Shown here piece by piece: positions 46,615 through 56,851 of a DNA stretch of 64,000 nucleotides. The notes under the pieces were generated by a model. It was given only the letters and a program-made list of their open reading frames with translations. It had not been told where the DNA came from and made no database searches. Each line of letters starts with the position of its first letter. Within the stretch, counting starts at the first letter, position 1. The translations under genes were made by a program, and so were the position numbers. Source of the DNA: Planctomycetota bacterium (GTDB lineage Bacteria; Planctomycetota; UBA1135; GCA-002686595); the NCBI GenBank assembly GCA_023150475.1, contig JAKLKU010000016.1, positions 62,001 to 126,000 on the forward strand, written 5' to 3'.

Positions 46615-48474
46615 ATGAAGTTCCTGCCGTCCCCCTCGTTCGCCGCGACGGCGCTGCGCCTCGCGGCGTGTGTGCTGCTCCTCCTCGATGCCACTTCGCA
46701 GGCTCCGCGCACCGCGGAGCCGCTCGTGATCACGCACGTCAAGACGAGCCTCGCGGCGGACGCGCCGGAATCGTCGCTCGTGATCGAGAACGGCCGCATC
46801 GCGCGGATCCTGCCGGCGAGCGCTCCATTACCGCCCGCGATGCGCGTGATCGACGCGAAGGGCATTTTCGGCTTGCCGGCGTTCGTCGACGCTGCGAGTT
46901 GGAGCGCCTGTGTCACGCCCGAGCCGAAGATCGACCAGGATCTGCCGGCCGACATGCGCGCCGACGTGCAGATCGACATGCGGTCGGCGAACCGCAAGGG
47001 TGTCGAGCCCGCGTTCCGCGCCGCGGCGGCGCTCGATTTCACGCAGGACGAAGCGAAGGCGTGGCGTGATGCGGGGTTCGGCGCCCTGCTCGCGGCGCCG
47101 CACGGTGAGCTGCTCGCCGGCACGAGCGCGTTGATCGTCACTCGCGACGCCGCCGCGCGGGACGCGGTGCTCGCGCCGGACGTGTTCGCGCACGCCGCGT
47201 TCGCTGCGAGCGGGCAGGGCTATCCGAGCACGTTGATGGGCTACACCGCGCAGTTGCGCCAGTTCGTCCTCGACGCGCGCCACCACGACGAACTCGCGGC
47301 TCGCGCGCTCGCCGGCCGCCCCGGTCCGCGGCCCGCGTTCGACCCCGAGCTCGAAGCGTTCGGCGCCGTGCTCCGCCGTGAACGGCGCGTGCTCGCCGAG
47401 GCGCACGCCGCGGCCGACATCGATCGTTGGCTCGCGCTCGCGGACGAGCTCGGCTTCGACGTCGCGATCGTCGGCGGCAACCAGGCGTTCGAGCGCGCCG
47501 ACGTGCTCGCGCGCCGCAACGTGCCCGTGATCCTGACGCTCGAGTGGGGCGACGGGCCCGACGACCCCGACGCGAAGCAGGACGAGCCGAAGCCCGCCGC
47601 CGGCGGGGAAGCGCCGGAAACGACGCCAGCTGCGAAGCCCGAGACGCCGCCGTCCGGCGAGGCGCCGCAGCAGCCGCAGGGCGACGCGGCGAAGTCCCAC
47701 GAGAACGCCGGCGACAAGGCCGCCGACACGGCCACCGACGCCAAGCGCTTCGAGTACGTCGAGCCGCTCGCCGTGCGTCGAGCGAAACGTGCGCGTTGGG
47801 TCGAGCGCCGGGACTGCGCCAAGGTGCTCGCCGCCAAGGGCGTGCGCTTCGCGTTCGGCACCGCGAACGGCGGCGCGAGCGACTTGCTCGGCAAGGTGAA
47901 GCAACTCGTCGAAGCAGGGCTGGCGCGCGACGTCGCGCTGCGCGCGCTGACCTCCGGCGCCGCAGAACTGCTCGGCGCGCCGCGGCTCGGCCGCCTCGAG
48001 GTCGGCATGGACGCGAACGTCGCACTCTGGACCGCGGATCCGCTCGGCAAGGACGCGCGGCTCGCGTGGCTCGTCGTCGACGGGTTCGCGCACGAGTTCG
48101 ACCTCGAAGCGAATCCGCCGCTCGAAGGCAAACCCGACGAAGGCGTCGACGCGAGCGGCACGTGGACGCTGAAGATCGAGGCGAGTCAGGAGCCGCCGGA
48201 GACGCTCGAGCTCACGATGACGCCCGACGGCAAGGTCTCGGGCAAGGTGCGCGCGACCCATCCGATGACGCAGGCGGAGATCACCGCCGACCTCGCCGGC
48301 CGCGTCGCGCAGAAACGCATGCAACTCACGACGTCGATCGATCTCGGCCAATTCAAGATCGATGCGGCGTACGACGGCACGCTCAGCGGCGACGCGTGGC
48401 AAGGCACGGTCGTCGTCAAGGGGCCGTTCGGTGAACAGAAGTTCGACTTCGAGGCCACGCGGCAGCCCAAGTGA
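46615..48474 (+). CDS. Secreted amidohydrolase-like protein lacking the metal site
   Basis: A 619-residue protein with a signal peptide (LRLAACVLLLLDATSQ). The start of an amidohydrolase fold is clear (SLVIENGRIARILPAS, VIDAKGIFGLPAFVDAASW), but the HxH metal motif after the first strand is DAASW. A Pro/Ala/Glu-rich linker occupies about residues 318-378. The C-terminal amidohydrolase strands follow (LTSGAAELLGAPRLGRLEVG, MDANVALWTADP), then a ~110-residue beta-domain (GTWTLKIEASQEPPETLELT). It is probably non-catalytic as an amidohydrolase and coupled by a GTGA overlap to the next gene. Confidence 0.75.
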   Translation: MKFLPSPSFAATALRLAACVLLLLDATSQAPRTAEPLVITHVKTSLAADAPESSLVIENGRIARILPASAPLPPAMRVIDAKGIFGLPAFVDAASWSACVTPEPKIDQDLPADMRADVQIDMRSANRKGVEPAFRAAAALDFTQDEAKAWRDAGFGALLAAPHGELLAGTSALIVTRDAAARDAVLAPDVFAHAAFAASGQGYPSTLMGYTAQLRQFVLDARHHDELAARALAGRPGPRPAFDPELEAFGAVLRRERRVLAEAHAAADIDRWLALADELGFDVAIVGGNQAFERADVLARRNVPVILTLEWGDGPDDPDAKQDEPKPAAGGEAPETTPAAKPETPPSGEAPQQPQGDAAKSHENAGDKAADTATDAKRFEYVEPLAVRRAKRARWVERRDCAKVLAAKGVRFAFGTANGGASDLLGKVKQLVEAGLARDVALRALTSGAAELLGAPRLGRLEVGMDANVALWTADPLGKDARLAWLVVDGFAHEFDLEANPPLEGKPDEGVDASGTWTLKIEASQEPPETLELTMTPDGKVSGKVRATHPMTQAEITADLAGRVAQKRMQLTTSIDLGQFKIDAAYDGTLSGDAWQGTVVVKGPFGEQKFDFEATRQPK

Positions 48475-51047
48475 GCACCACGATGCATCTTCGACACACA
48501 AGCTTCGTTTCCCTCGCCGCGTGGCTGCTCGCCGCGAGTGCGTTCGCGCGCGGCGAACATCCGTACGAGACCGACGTCGAGCGCAAGCCGACGCTCGTCA
48601 CCCACGGTTCGTGCGTGATCCAGAACGTCACGATCCACTCCGCGGTCGGGCCTGCGCGCTTGGGCAGCGTGCTCGTCCGCGACGGCAAGATCGCGGCGAT
48701 CGGCGACGTCGAGGCCGCGGCCGGTCTGCTCGCGATCGACGGCACGGGCAAACACCTCGCGCCCGGCGTCGTCGACAACCACTCGCACATCGCGATCGCG
48801 AGCGACGTCAACGAAGGCACGCTTTCGATCACGGCGGACTGCGACATCTCCGACTCGCTCGACCCCGACGATCTGTCGATCTACCGCGCGCTCGCCGGCG
48901 GCGTGACGACCGCGAGGTTGCTGCACGGCTCCGCCAACGCGATCGGCGGGCGGCACGAAGTGATCAAGCTCGCGTGGCGCGTGCCTTTCGGCGAGCTCGT
49001 GCTCCGCGGCGCGCCCGAAGGCGTCAAGTTCGCGCTCGGCGAGAACCCGAAACGTTCGAACTACTCGCCCGGCTCGCGCTTCCCCGACACGCGCATGGGC
49101 GTCGAAGTCGTGTTCGAACGAGCGTTCGCCCGCGCCGCGGAGTACCGCGACGAATGGCGGCGTTTCGAAGCGGCGAAAGCGCGCGGCGAGGATCCGGCGC
49201 CGCCTCGACGCGACGTCCGCCTCGACGCGCTCGCGGGCATCCTCGACGGCTCGGTCGATGTGCACTCGCACTGTTACCGCGCGGACGAGATCGTGATGCT
49301 CTTGCGCGTCGCCGAGCGCTTCGGCTTCCGCGTCAAGACGCTGCAGCACGTGCTCGAAGGGTACAAGGTCGCCAAGGAGATCGCCGCGCACGGCGCGGGC
49401 CCGTCGACGTTCGGCGATTGGTGGGCGTACAAGATCGAAGCGTACGACGCCGTGCCGCAGAACGCCGCGCTGCTCGACCAAGCGGGCTGCTTGACGTCGT
49501 TGAACTCCGACTCCGCCGAGATGATGCGCCGGCTGTGGGGCGAAGCCGCGAAGTCGGTCCGTTACGCCACCATGGACGAAGTGCGTGCGCTCCAACTCGT
49601 CACGCTCAACTCGGCGAAGCAGCTCGGCATCGACGCGCGCACCGGCTCGATCGAAGTCGGCAAGGACGCCGATCTCGTGCTGTTCGACGGCGATCCGCTC
49701 TCGTCGCTCGCGAAGCCGCTGTGGACGATGGTCGACGGCGAGATCCGCTTCCAACGGCGCGACGCGTTCGAGCTCGAGTCGAAGCCCGTCGAGATCAAGG
49801 CGCTCGAAGAGCCCGCGCGCTCGAACGGCGTCGCGTGGAACCCGAACGGCGGTCCGACGATCGCGCTCGTCGGCGGGCGCATCCATCCACTCACGGCGCC
49901 GACCGTCGAGAACGGCGTGCTCCTGATGCAGGACGGCCGCATCGTCGCGCTCGGCGTCGGGCTCGCGATTCCGGCCGGCGCGACGGTGATCGACGTCACG
50001 GGCCAGGACGTGTGGCCGGGCGTGATCGCGCTCGGCACGCCGCTCGGCCTCTGGGAGATCGGCTCCGTCGCCGGCACCGACGACCAATCCGAGATCGGCG
50101 GCGATCAGCCGGACCTGCGCGCCGCGGCGTCGATCGCGGCGGACTCCGCGCACATCCCGGTGACGCGCACCAACGGCATCACGCGCGCGCAAGCCGGCCC
50201 GATCGGCGGCGGACCGCTGCGTGGGCAATCGTGCGTGATCCGCTTGAGCGGCGATACGTGGGAAGAGCTCGTCGTCGAGGACCGCGACATGCTCCATCTC
50301 GAGTTCCCGCGGATCGGCAACGACGCGAAGGAGAAGTCGAAGAAGAGCGATGCGCTGAAGGCGCTCGAGAAGAAGTTCGCCGAAGCACGCGAGTACGCGC
50401 GGCTCGTCGACGAGGCTGCGGCCGCGAAGCTCGCGCCGCCGACGCTCGATCCGCGCAAAACCGCGCTCGCGCCGTACGCGAAAGGTGAACGACGCGTCGC
50501 CGTCCACGCCGACAACGCACAGACGATCCTCGCCGCGGTGCGTTTCGTGCGCGAGCAGAAGCTCGACGCGGTCCTCTACGGTTGCCGCGAAGCGTGGAAG
50601 GTCGTCGACGTCCTGGCGGAGGAGCGCATTCCGGTCGTCGTCGGGCCCGTGCTCGACTTGCCGACCGACGAGTTCGCGCCGTACGACGCGCCGTTCGCGA
50701 ACGCCGCGGTGCTCGCGCGCGCTGGTGTGCCGTTCGCGATCCAATCGGCCGACAGCGAGAACCCGCGCAACGTCGCGTTCCACGCTGCGATGGCGTGTGC
50801 GTACGGTTTGCCGCACGAGGAGGCCGTGCGCGCGATCACGTACTACGCGGCGCAGATGCTGCGCATGGAGGACGAGGTCGGTTCGCTCGCAGTCGGCAAG
50901 GTCGCCGACGTGATCGTGACCCGCGGCGATCTGCTCGAGATCCGCTCGCCGGTGACGTACTCGTTCATCGACGGCATCCGGCAAGATCTCTCGAACCGCC
51001 AGACACAGCTCTACGAACGCTGGAAGAAGCGGCTTGCGCCGCGTTGA
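48471..51047 (+). CDS. Secreted two-module amidohydrolase, one active-looking and one degenerate module
   Basis: An 858-residue protein (GTG 48471 overlapping the previous stop, or ATG 48483) with a signal peptide (LAAWLLAASAFA). Module 1 keeps metal-ligand candidates: HxH in VVDNHSHIAI, His in VDVHSHCY and TLQHVLEGYK, and Asp in LNSDSAEM, as in imidazolonepropionase-type enzymes. Module 2 (from about residue 465, GPTIALVGGRIHPLTAP) replaces HxH with ALGTPLGLWEIG and carries TDDQSEIGGDQPDLR, resembling a metal-poor subfamily that I recall from other bacteria. The substrate is unknown. Its stop is 3 bases from the convergent DUF7453 gene. Confidence 0.8.
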   Translation: MSTTMHLRHTSFVSLAAWLLAASAFARGEHPYETDVERKPTLVTHGSCVIQNVTIHSAVGPARLGSVLVRDGKIAAIGDVEAAAGLLAIDGTGKHLAPGVVDNHSHIAIASDVNEGTLSITADCDISDSLDPDDLSIYRALAGGVTTARLLHGSANAIGGRHEVIKLAWRVPFGELVLRGAPEGVKFALGENPKRSNYSPGSRFPDTRMGVEVVFERAFARAAEYRDEWRRFEAAKARGEDPAPPRRDVRLDALAGILDGSVDVHSHCYRADEIVMLLRVAERFGFRVKTLQHVLEGYKVAKEIAAHGAGPSTFGDWWAYKIEAYDAVPQNAALLDQAGCLTSLNSDSAEMMRRLWGEAAKSVRYATMDEVRALQLVTLNSAKQLGIDARTGSIEVGKDADLVLFDGDPLSSLAKPLWTMVDGEIRFQRRDAFELESKPVEIKALEEPARSNGVAWNPNGGPTIALVGGRIHPLTAPTVENGVLLMQDGRIVALGVGLAIPAGATVIDVTGQDVWPGVIALGTPLGLWEIGSVAGTDDQSEIGGDQPDLRAAASIAADSAHIPVTRTNGITRAQAGPIGGGPLRGQSCVIRLSGDTWEELVVEDRDMLHLEFPRIGNDAKEKSKKSDALKALEKKFAEAREYARLVDEAAAAKLAPPTLDPRKTALAPYAKGERRVAVHADNAQTILAAVRFVREQKLDAVLYGCREAWKVVDVLAEERIPVVVGPVLDLPTDEFAPYDAPFANAAVLARAGVPFAIQSADSENPRNVAFHAAMACAYGLPHEEAVRAITYYAAQMLRMEDEVGSLAVGKVADVIVTRGDLLEIRSPVTYSFIDGIRQDLSNRQTQLYERWKKRLAPR

Positions 51048-51050
51048 GCG

Positions 51051-52907
51051 TCAGAGTCCGACGACGTACTCGACTGCGTCGGAGAGCGACAGGTTGTTGG
51101 GCGCCGAGAAGCCCGGGTCGCGGCTCCAGTACTGGCAGTCGACGACCGTGCCCGGCGCGGAGAGGAACGCGGCCGGGTTGCCGCCGAGGCCGCCGCTCGC
51201 GAACGCGTTGAGGTCGAGCGCGAGCGCTCCCGAGCAGTCGTTCGGCGGAGGATTGCCGCCGGTCGCGAGCAGGATCGAGCGCTTGAGCGGCGCAGCGACG
51301 CACAACGTGCCGCCGCCGAACGGCGTCGCCGCGCGGCCGGTCGAGCCGTAGATCAGGAGCCCGTTCTTGTTGTTCAAGACCTGCGACGCGCTCACGACGA
51401 AGCCGCTCGTCGCGCTCGCGCTCGAGACGCCGGTGAATCCGATCGCCGGCGTGCACCCTTGGCTGTTCACCTTGGCCGCGCAGTAGACCACCGGCGTAGG
51501 CGTGCACTCGGTGAACGTGAAGTGCGAGTTGAGCGCACCGAACGACGCACCCGGCGTCGCCGCGCCGAACGTGCCGCGCAGCGCGAGCCGCGACGGCCAA
51601 CCGTCGAGGATCCCGTACGTGCCGCCGAGCGGCGTCGGGTTCGATTGTTTCGCGACGGTGGTGATCGCTCCCGTCTTGTCGATCAGGATCATCTCGTCCT
51701 TCGAGTTGCTCGGTCCGTAGTAGACGCTCGTCCACAGCCCGACGGTGCCGTCGCTCGAGATCGACTGCATCGGGTTGCGCGACCAGCCGAAGCCGAAGCA
51801 CACGCCGCCGTCGATCGGATCGTTGAACGCGAGCAGTTTGCGCCAGTTGCCGGGCGAGCCCGCGAACCAACCGCCGCTGAACTGCGTCGGCGAGACCTTC
51901 ACGTCGGCGTAGAACGCGATCTCGCCCGCGTCCGACAGGTTGGCCGCCGCGATGTCGAAGAACGTGCCGCCGATCGGCGTCGCATCGTTGACCGTGACGA
52001 ACCACTGCTGGACGCCGTTCTTCACGAGCACGATGCCGCGCGACACGGCGCCGCTCGCGAGCGGACGGAAGACGATGTCGCCGTTCGTGTTGATGTCCGG
52101 CAGCGGTCCGACCGGGATCGTCGTGCCGTCGGAGAAGCCGAGCGACTCGCCGCCGACTTGCGTGTACGCGCCGCCGCCGGGCGCGGGATCGCCGTTGACC
52201 GCGACCTTGGTCAGGACGCCGTTCGACCATTTCAGGATCTGGTGGGCCGAAGTGCTCGCTCCGAGCGCGAGGAACACGACGTTGCCGGCGTCGTCGATCG
52301 AACCCGGGCCGACCGCCGACAGTGTGCCGCCCGCGGGCGACACGTCGCCGGGCGCCGCGACCTTGGAGAACGTGCCGGTCGCGCGCCGCCAGAAGAAGAG
52401 CGCCCGGTTGACCGGTCCGTTGTCCATGTCGGCGATGAAGAGCACGTCGCCCGCGCGGTTCGTCGCCGGCACGAAGAACGTGCCACCGAAGAAGCCGCTG
52501 AACGTGCCGCCGATCGGCGTCGGATCGCCGACGCCGCCGCCGAACGTGCCGCTGCCGCCGCCCGAGCCGCAGCCGACGGCGATCGGCTGCACACCGCTCG
52601 CGTCCGCCGCGAAGATGCCTTGGTTGCGCGCGACGCCGGCGACTTGCGCGAAGAACACCGAACGACCGCTGCCGTCGACGTTCGCGGAGTTAGCGAACGC
52701 GACCGGACTCAGCGTGCCACCGCCGGGCACCGCTTGGTTGTGCCAACCCGCGGCGACGTTCCCGCACACGGTCGGCGTGGGCGCCGCGAACGTCGTAGTC
52801 GCGACGGGCACGTCGACGTGGCGCACGACATCGTCGTGCAAGCGCACGAACGGACGATCTTGCGGAAGGGAGGCGAACACGATCCCGATCAACGACGCGT
52901 GCAGCAT
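51051..52907 (-). CDS. Secreted DUF7453-type repeat protein with the shared C-terminal Cys domain
   Basis: A 618-residue protein with a short N-terminal hydrophobic segment (MLHASLIGIVFASLP). The body is built of ~60-residue repeats with motifs such as GDPTPIGGTFSGFF, APGDVSPAGGTLSAVG, GDPAPGGGAYTQVGG and DATPIGGTFFDIA, each followed by a strand like GDIVFRPLA or GEIAFYADV. This is the pattern of DUF7453 proteins. The last ~145 residues (from YCAAKVNSQGC to SDAVEYVVGL) are the domain shared with other secreted proteins here. A nearly collinear paralogue lies immediately upstream. Confidence 0.82.
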   Translation of the reverse strand: MLHASLIGIVFASLPQDRPFVRLHDDVVRHVDVPVATTTFAAPTPTVCGNVAAGWHNQAVPGGGTLSPVAFANSANVDGSGRSVFFAQVAGVARNQGIFAADASGVQPIAVGCGSGGGSGTFGGGVGDPTPIGGTFSGFFGGTFFVPATNRAGDVLFIADMDNGPVNRALFFWRRATGTFSKVAAPGDVSPAGGTLSAVGPGSIDDAGNVVFLALGASTSAHQILKWSNGVLTKVAVNGDPAPGGGAYTQVGGESLGFSDGTTIPVGPLPDINTNGDIVFRPLASGAVSRGIVLVKNGVQQWFVTVNDATPIGGTFFDIAAANLSDAGEIAFYADVKVSPTQFSGGWFAGSPGNWRKLLAFNDPIDGGVCFGFGWSRNPMQSISSDGTVGLWTSVYYGPSNSKDEMILIDKTGAITTVAKQSNPTPLGGTYGILDGWPSRLALRGTFGAATPGASFGALNSHFTFTECTPTPVVYCAAKVNSQGCTPAIGFTGVSSASATSGFVVSASQVLNNKNGLLIYGSTGRAATPFGGGTLCVAAPLKRSILLATGGNPPPNDCSGALALDLNAFASGGLGGNPAAFLSAPGTVVDCQYWSRDPGFSAPNNLSLSDAVEYVVGL

Positions 52908-53145
52908 GGCGACACTCCGGCTGAAGGTCGGTCCAGGCTACCGCTCGTGGACGGATCGCGCCCTGGGCCGAACGATCGGCCCGCTCCGCACTAATCCTGA
53001 CTCCGACTACGCTCCGCGCCCACGGCGCGCCGCGCGCGGCGATGCATGTCGAGGAAGTGGGTCGACGCCGACGCACGAGTTGCCGACGAACGGCAGTCCG
53101 TGTGTCGTCGCGCAGGTTCGCCGTGAAGTTCCGCGCAGTCGCGCG

Positions 53146-55014
53146 TCAAAGTCCGACGACGTACTCGAGTGCGTCGGAGAGCGACATGTTGTTCGGCACG
53201 GAGAAGCCGGGATCGCGGCTCCAGTACTGACAATCGACGAGCGTTCCCGGCGCGGAGAGCAACGCCGACGGCGTGCCGCCGAGCAGTCCGGCCGCGAACG
53301 AGTTCATGTCGATCGTCAAGACGCCCGAACAATCGTTCGGCGGGGGATTGCCGCCGGAGTTGAGCAGCGGCGTGCGCTTGAGTGGGCCGGTGACGCACAG
53401 AGTTCCGCCGCCGAGCGGCAGGTTCGCGCGGCCGGCGAAGCCGTAGGTCAAGAGCCCGGTCTTGTTGTTGAGCACTTGCGACGCGCTCACCACGAATCCG
53501 CTCGTGCCGCTGGCGCTCGAGAGCCCCATCGACGCGATCGCCGGCGTGCACCCGAGCGAATTGACCTTCGCCGTGCAGTACGTGGTCGGGAGCGGCGCAC
53601 ATTCCGTGAAGCCGAAGTGCGCGGACGTCACGCCGCCAGGCGCGCCCGGCGTCAACGCGCCGTAGACGCCGTGCAGCGCGAGCCGTGACGGCCAACCGCC
53701 GAGATTGCCGTAGCTGCCGCCGAGCGGAGTCGCGTCGCCTTCGCGCGCGATGATGCTGAACGCGCCGAAGCGATCGACCAGCACGAACTCTTGGCGCGCG
53801 AACGACCAGCTGACGAATACGTACACGAACAGACCGACGGTGCCGTCACTCGAGATCGACTGCATCGGGTTGCGGGAAGCGGCGAGCCCCCAACACGTTC
53901 CGCCGTCGATCGGGTCGTTCAGCGCGAGTACCTTGCGCCACGCGCCCGGCTTCCCGGCGAACCACGCGCCTGTCGACTGCGTCGGCGAGAGCTTCACGCT
54001 GGAGTAGAACGCGACTTCGCCGACGTCCGAGAGGTTCGCGGCGTACAGGCTCTCGAACGTGCCGCCGATCGGCGTGACGTCGGAGGTCGTGACGAACCAC
54101 TGATGCGTGGCACCCGAAACACGCACGATGCCGGCAGCGACCGCGCCGGTTGCTTGCGCGTTGAAGACGACTTCGCCTTTCGCGTTGACGTCCGGCAGCG
54201 GTCCGACGGGAACCGTCGTTCCGTCGCCGAAGTTCACGGTTTCGCCGCCGACTTGGCTGTAGGTGCCGCCGCCCGGCGCAGGATCCCCGACCGCGGCGAC
54301 CTTGGTGAGCACGCCGCCCGACCAACGCAGGATCTGCTGCGCCGGCCCGCCCGCGCCGAGCGCGAGGAACACGACGTTGCCCGCGTCGTCGATCGAACCG
54401 GGCCCGACCGCGGCGAGCGTGCCGCCCGCGGGTGACGCGTCTCCGGGCGCGGCGACCTTCACGATCGAGCCCGACGCGCTCTGACGGAGGAACAGCGCGC
54501 GGTTCACCGGCCCGTTGTCGATGTCGGCGAGGAAGAGCACGTCGCCCGGCCGATTGGTCGCGGGCACGAAGTACGTGCCGGCGAAGAAGCCGCTGAAGGT
54601 GCCGCCGATCGGAGTGGGGTCGCCGAGGCCACCGCCGAACGCTCCGCTGCCGCCGCCGGGGCCGCAGCCGACCGCAATCGCTTGGACACTCGCTCCGTCG
54701 GCCACGAAGATCCCTTGGTTGCGGGCGCTGCCGCTGACAGCCGAGTAGAAGACGGCCCGTCCCGAGCCGTCGACGTTGGGCGAGTTCAGGAACCCGTTGA
54801 GCGAGAGCGTGCCGGCGCCAGGCGTCGGATCCCCGTGTCGTGCTGCCACAGCCGAGCCGCAGACGATCGACGTGATCGGCGCGGAAGCCGACGCCGTTTG
54901 CGAGGGGAGCTGCGAGCCATCGAGTCGCAGCGCGACGTCGTCGTGGATGCGCAGGAACTGAGGAGTTTGCGGAACGACCGCGAGGGCAAGCGCGGCGTGA
55001 GCGAGCGAGAGCAT
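53146..55014 (-). CDS. Secreted DUF7453-type repeat protein, tandem paralogue
   Basis: A 622-residue protein aligned end to end with the downstream gene at 51051-52907: same repeat order (GDPTPIGGTFSGFF, APGDASPAGGTLAAVG, GDPAPGGGTYSQVGG, DVTPIGGTFESLY) and same C-terminal domain (YCTAKVNSLGC to SDALEYVVGL). The ATG at 55014 has GGAGGA six bases upstream and begins a signal peptide (MLSLAHAALALAVV). A long frame open upstream of this ATG is not needed. The pair clearly arose by tandem duplication. Confidence 0.83.
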   Translation of the reverse strand: MLSLAHAALALAVVPQTPQFLRIHDDVALRLDGSQLPSQTASASAPITSIVCGSAVAARHGDPTPGAGTLSLNGFLNSPNVDGSGRAVFYSAVSGSARNQGIFVADGASVQAIAVGCGPGGGSGAFGGGLGDPTPIGGTFSGFFAGTYFVPATNRPGDVLFLADIDNGPVNRALFLRQSASGSIVKVAAPGDASPAGGTLAAVGPGSIDDAGNVVFLALGAGGPAQQILRWSGGVLTKVAAVGDPAPGGGTYSQVGGETVNFGDGTTVPVGPLPDVNAKGEVVFNAQATGAVAAGIVRVSGATHQWFVTTSDVTPIGGTFESLYAANLSDVGEVAFYSSVKLSPTQSTGAWFAGKPGAWRKVLALNDPIDGGTCWGLAASRNPMQSISSDGTVGLFVYVFVSWSFARQEFVLVDRFGAFSIIAREGDATPLGGSYGNLGGWPSRLALHGVYGALTPGAPGGVTSAHFGFTECAPLPTTYCTAKVNSLGCTPAIASMGLSSASGTSGFVVSASQVLNNKTGLLTYGFAGRANLPLGGGTLCVTGPLKRTPLLNSGGNPPPNDCSGVLTIDMNSFAAGLLGGTPSALLSAPGTLVDCQYWSRDPGFSVPNNMSLSDALEYVVGL

Positions 55015-55165
55015 GGAGTTCCTCCGAGGAAGTAGAGGAGTCAAAGCTACGCAGACACTCCGAAACTCGCAACGCGGCGCGGACTCGTCCTCCCGGCGCG
55101 GTCGCCGCGTGCGACCAAGGCAGTATCTCGCTCGGAGGGGCGAGCGCGATACGCTCCTCAGCACG

Positions 55166-56851
55166 ATGCTCACGCTCGCGCCCCGAACGCTCGTGCGCCT
55201 GCTCCAAGTCGCTCTGGGGCTCGCCGTTTGCCTGGCGTACGCGCAGGTCGGGAGCTTCGGCTTCGTCGACTTGGACGACAGCGCGTACGTCTACGAGAAC
55301 CCGAGCGTGCTCGGCGGTCTCTCGTTCGAAGGCGTCCAGTGGGCGTTCACCGCGACGCACTCGGCGAACTGGCACCCGTTGACGTGGTTGTCGCACATGC
55401 TCGACGTCACGCTCTTCGGCGTCGATCCGACCGGGCATCACTGGGTCAACGTCGGGTTGCACGCGGCGAACACGGTGCTCGTGTTCGTCCTGCTTCGCGA
55501 GCTCACCGCCGCGACGTGGAAGAGCGCGTGGGTCGCGGGACTCTTCGGCCTGCACCCGCTGCGCGTCGAGTCGGTCGCGTGGGTCTCCGAGCGCAAGGAT
55601 GTGCTCTGCGCGTTCTTCTTCCTCGCGACGCTCGTCGCGTGGACGCGCTTCGTGCGGACGCGGCGCATCGAGTGGCGCTTCGCCGCGGTCGGGCTCTTCG
55701 TGCTCGCGTTGCTCGCGAAACCGATGGCCGTGACGTTGCCCGCCGTGCTGCTCGTGCTCGACGTGTGGCCGTTCGCGCGGACCGAGCGTTGGAAGCCGCT
55801 CGTCGTCGAGAAGTTGCCGTTCTTCGTGCTCGCGTTCCTGTCGAGCTACGTGACTTGGGCCGTCCAAGCGGCCGGTGGTGCGACCGGCGAGATCGCCGTG
55901 TATCGGCTCGCCGAGCGCGCGGCGAACGCCGTGAGCGCCTACGGCGTGTACCTCGCGCAGACGTTCTGGCCGGTCGATCTCTGCGCGTTCTATCCGCATC
56001 CAGCGACGCTCGCGGAGGGTGTCGATGTCCGCGCATTCGCTCTCGCAGCCGTGGTGATCGTCGCGCTCGGTTTCGTCGCTTGGCGCGAGCGAGCGCGGCG
56101 GCCGTGGGTCTTCGTCGGCGCGCTGTGGTTCCTCGGGATGCTGGTGCCGGTGATCGGGCTCGTGCAGGTCGGTTCGCAAGCGCACGCGGATCGCTACACG
56201 TACTTGCCGCAGCTCGGCGTGCTGTTCGCGCTCGTCTGGTCGCTCGGTGAGTTCGTCGAACGGCGGCGCGAGCTCGTGCCGCTCGTCGGTGCGCTCGCCG
56301 TGTGCGCGCTCTTCGCGTTGGGCTTCGGCACGTGGAGGCAGAGCGCGGTCTGGCGTTCGAACGACGCGCTGTACGGCCACGCGATCGAAGTGGAGTCGCG
56401 CAGTTGGCTCGCGTGGAACAATTTGGGCAACCAACATCTCGGCCGCGGAGAACTCGACGACGCTCAGCGGTGCTTCGAAACCGCTGCGAAGCTCTGGCCG
56501 CGCTACCACGAGGCGTTCTACAACCTCGGGCTCGTGCGTTTGCAGAAGCTCGATCGCGAGGGCGCGATCGACGCGTTTCGGCGAGCGCTCGAGCTCGATG
56601 GCGACAACCTCGACGCGTGGAACAACCTCGGCGTCGCGTACCTCAACTTGCGGCGCTTTGAAGAGGCCCGCGCACAGTTCGAGCACGCGCTCTCGCTCGA
56701 CTCGAAGCACGCGGACTCGCTGCACAACCTCGCGTTGACGCACGCGTTCCTCGGCGACCGCGCAAGCTGTGAGGCCGCCGTACGACGGCTTGCCGAGGTC
56801 GACGCCGCCCGTGCGGCGGCCGTGCGCAGCGAGGTCGGCTTGGCGCGCTGA
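55166..56851 (+). CDS. TMTC-like multi-helix membrane protein with C-terminal TPR repeats
   Basis: The 561-residue protein has about ten helices (to residue ~400) then four TPR units (WLAWNNLGNQHLGRGELDDA, then YHEAFYNLGLVRLQKLDREG, and so on). After the first helix comes FVDLDDSAYVYENP, with an acidic pair like the catalytic Asp of GT-C glycosyltransferases, followed by ANWHPLTWLSHMLD. This layout matches TMTC-like GT-C proteins, some of which transfer mannose to protein in eukaryotes. The bacterial substrate is unknown. It is divergent from the DUF7453 genes (151-base gap). Confidence 0.78.
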   Translation: MLTLAPRTLVRLLQVALGLAVCLAYAQVGSFGFVDLDDSAYVYENPSVLGGLSFEGVQWAFTATHSANWHPLTWLSHMLDVTLFGVDPTGHHWVNVGLHAANTVLVFVLLRELTAATWKSAWVAGLFGLHPLRVESVAWVSERKDVLCAFFFLATLVAWTRFVRTRRIEWRFAAVGLFVLALLAKPMAVTLPAVLLVLDVWPFARTERWKPLVVEKLPFFVLAFLSSYVTWAVQAAGGATGEIAVYRLAERAANAVSAYGVYLAQTFWPVDLCAFYPHPATLAEGVDVRAFALAAVVIVALGFVAWRERARRPWVFVGALWFLGMLVPVIGLVQVGSQAHADRYTYLPQLGVLFALVWSLGEFVERRRELVPLVGALAVCALFALGFGTWRQSAVWRSNDALYGHAIEVESRSWLAWNNLGNQHLGRGELDDAQRCFETAAKLWPRYHEAFYNLGLVRLQKLDREGAIDAFRRALELDGDNLDAWNNLGVAYLNLRRFEEARAQFEHALSLDSKHADSLHNLALTHAFLGDRASCEAAVRRLAEVDAARAAAVRSEVGLAR

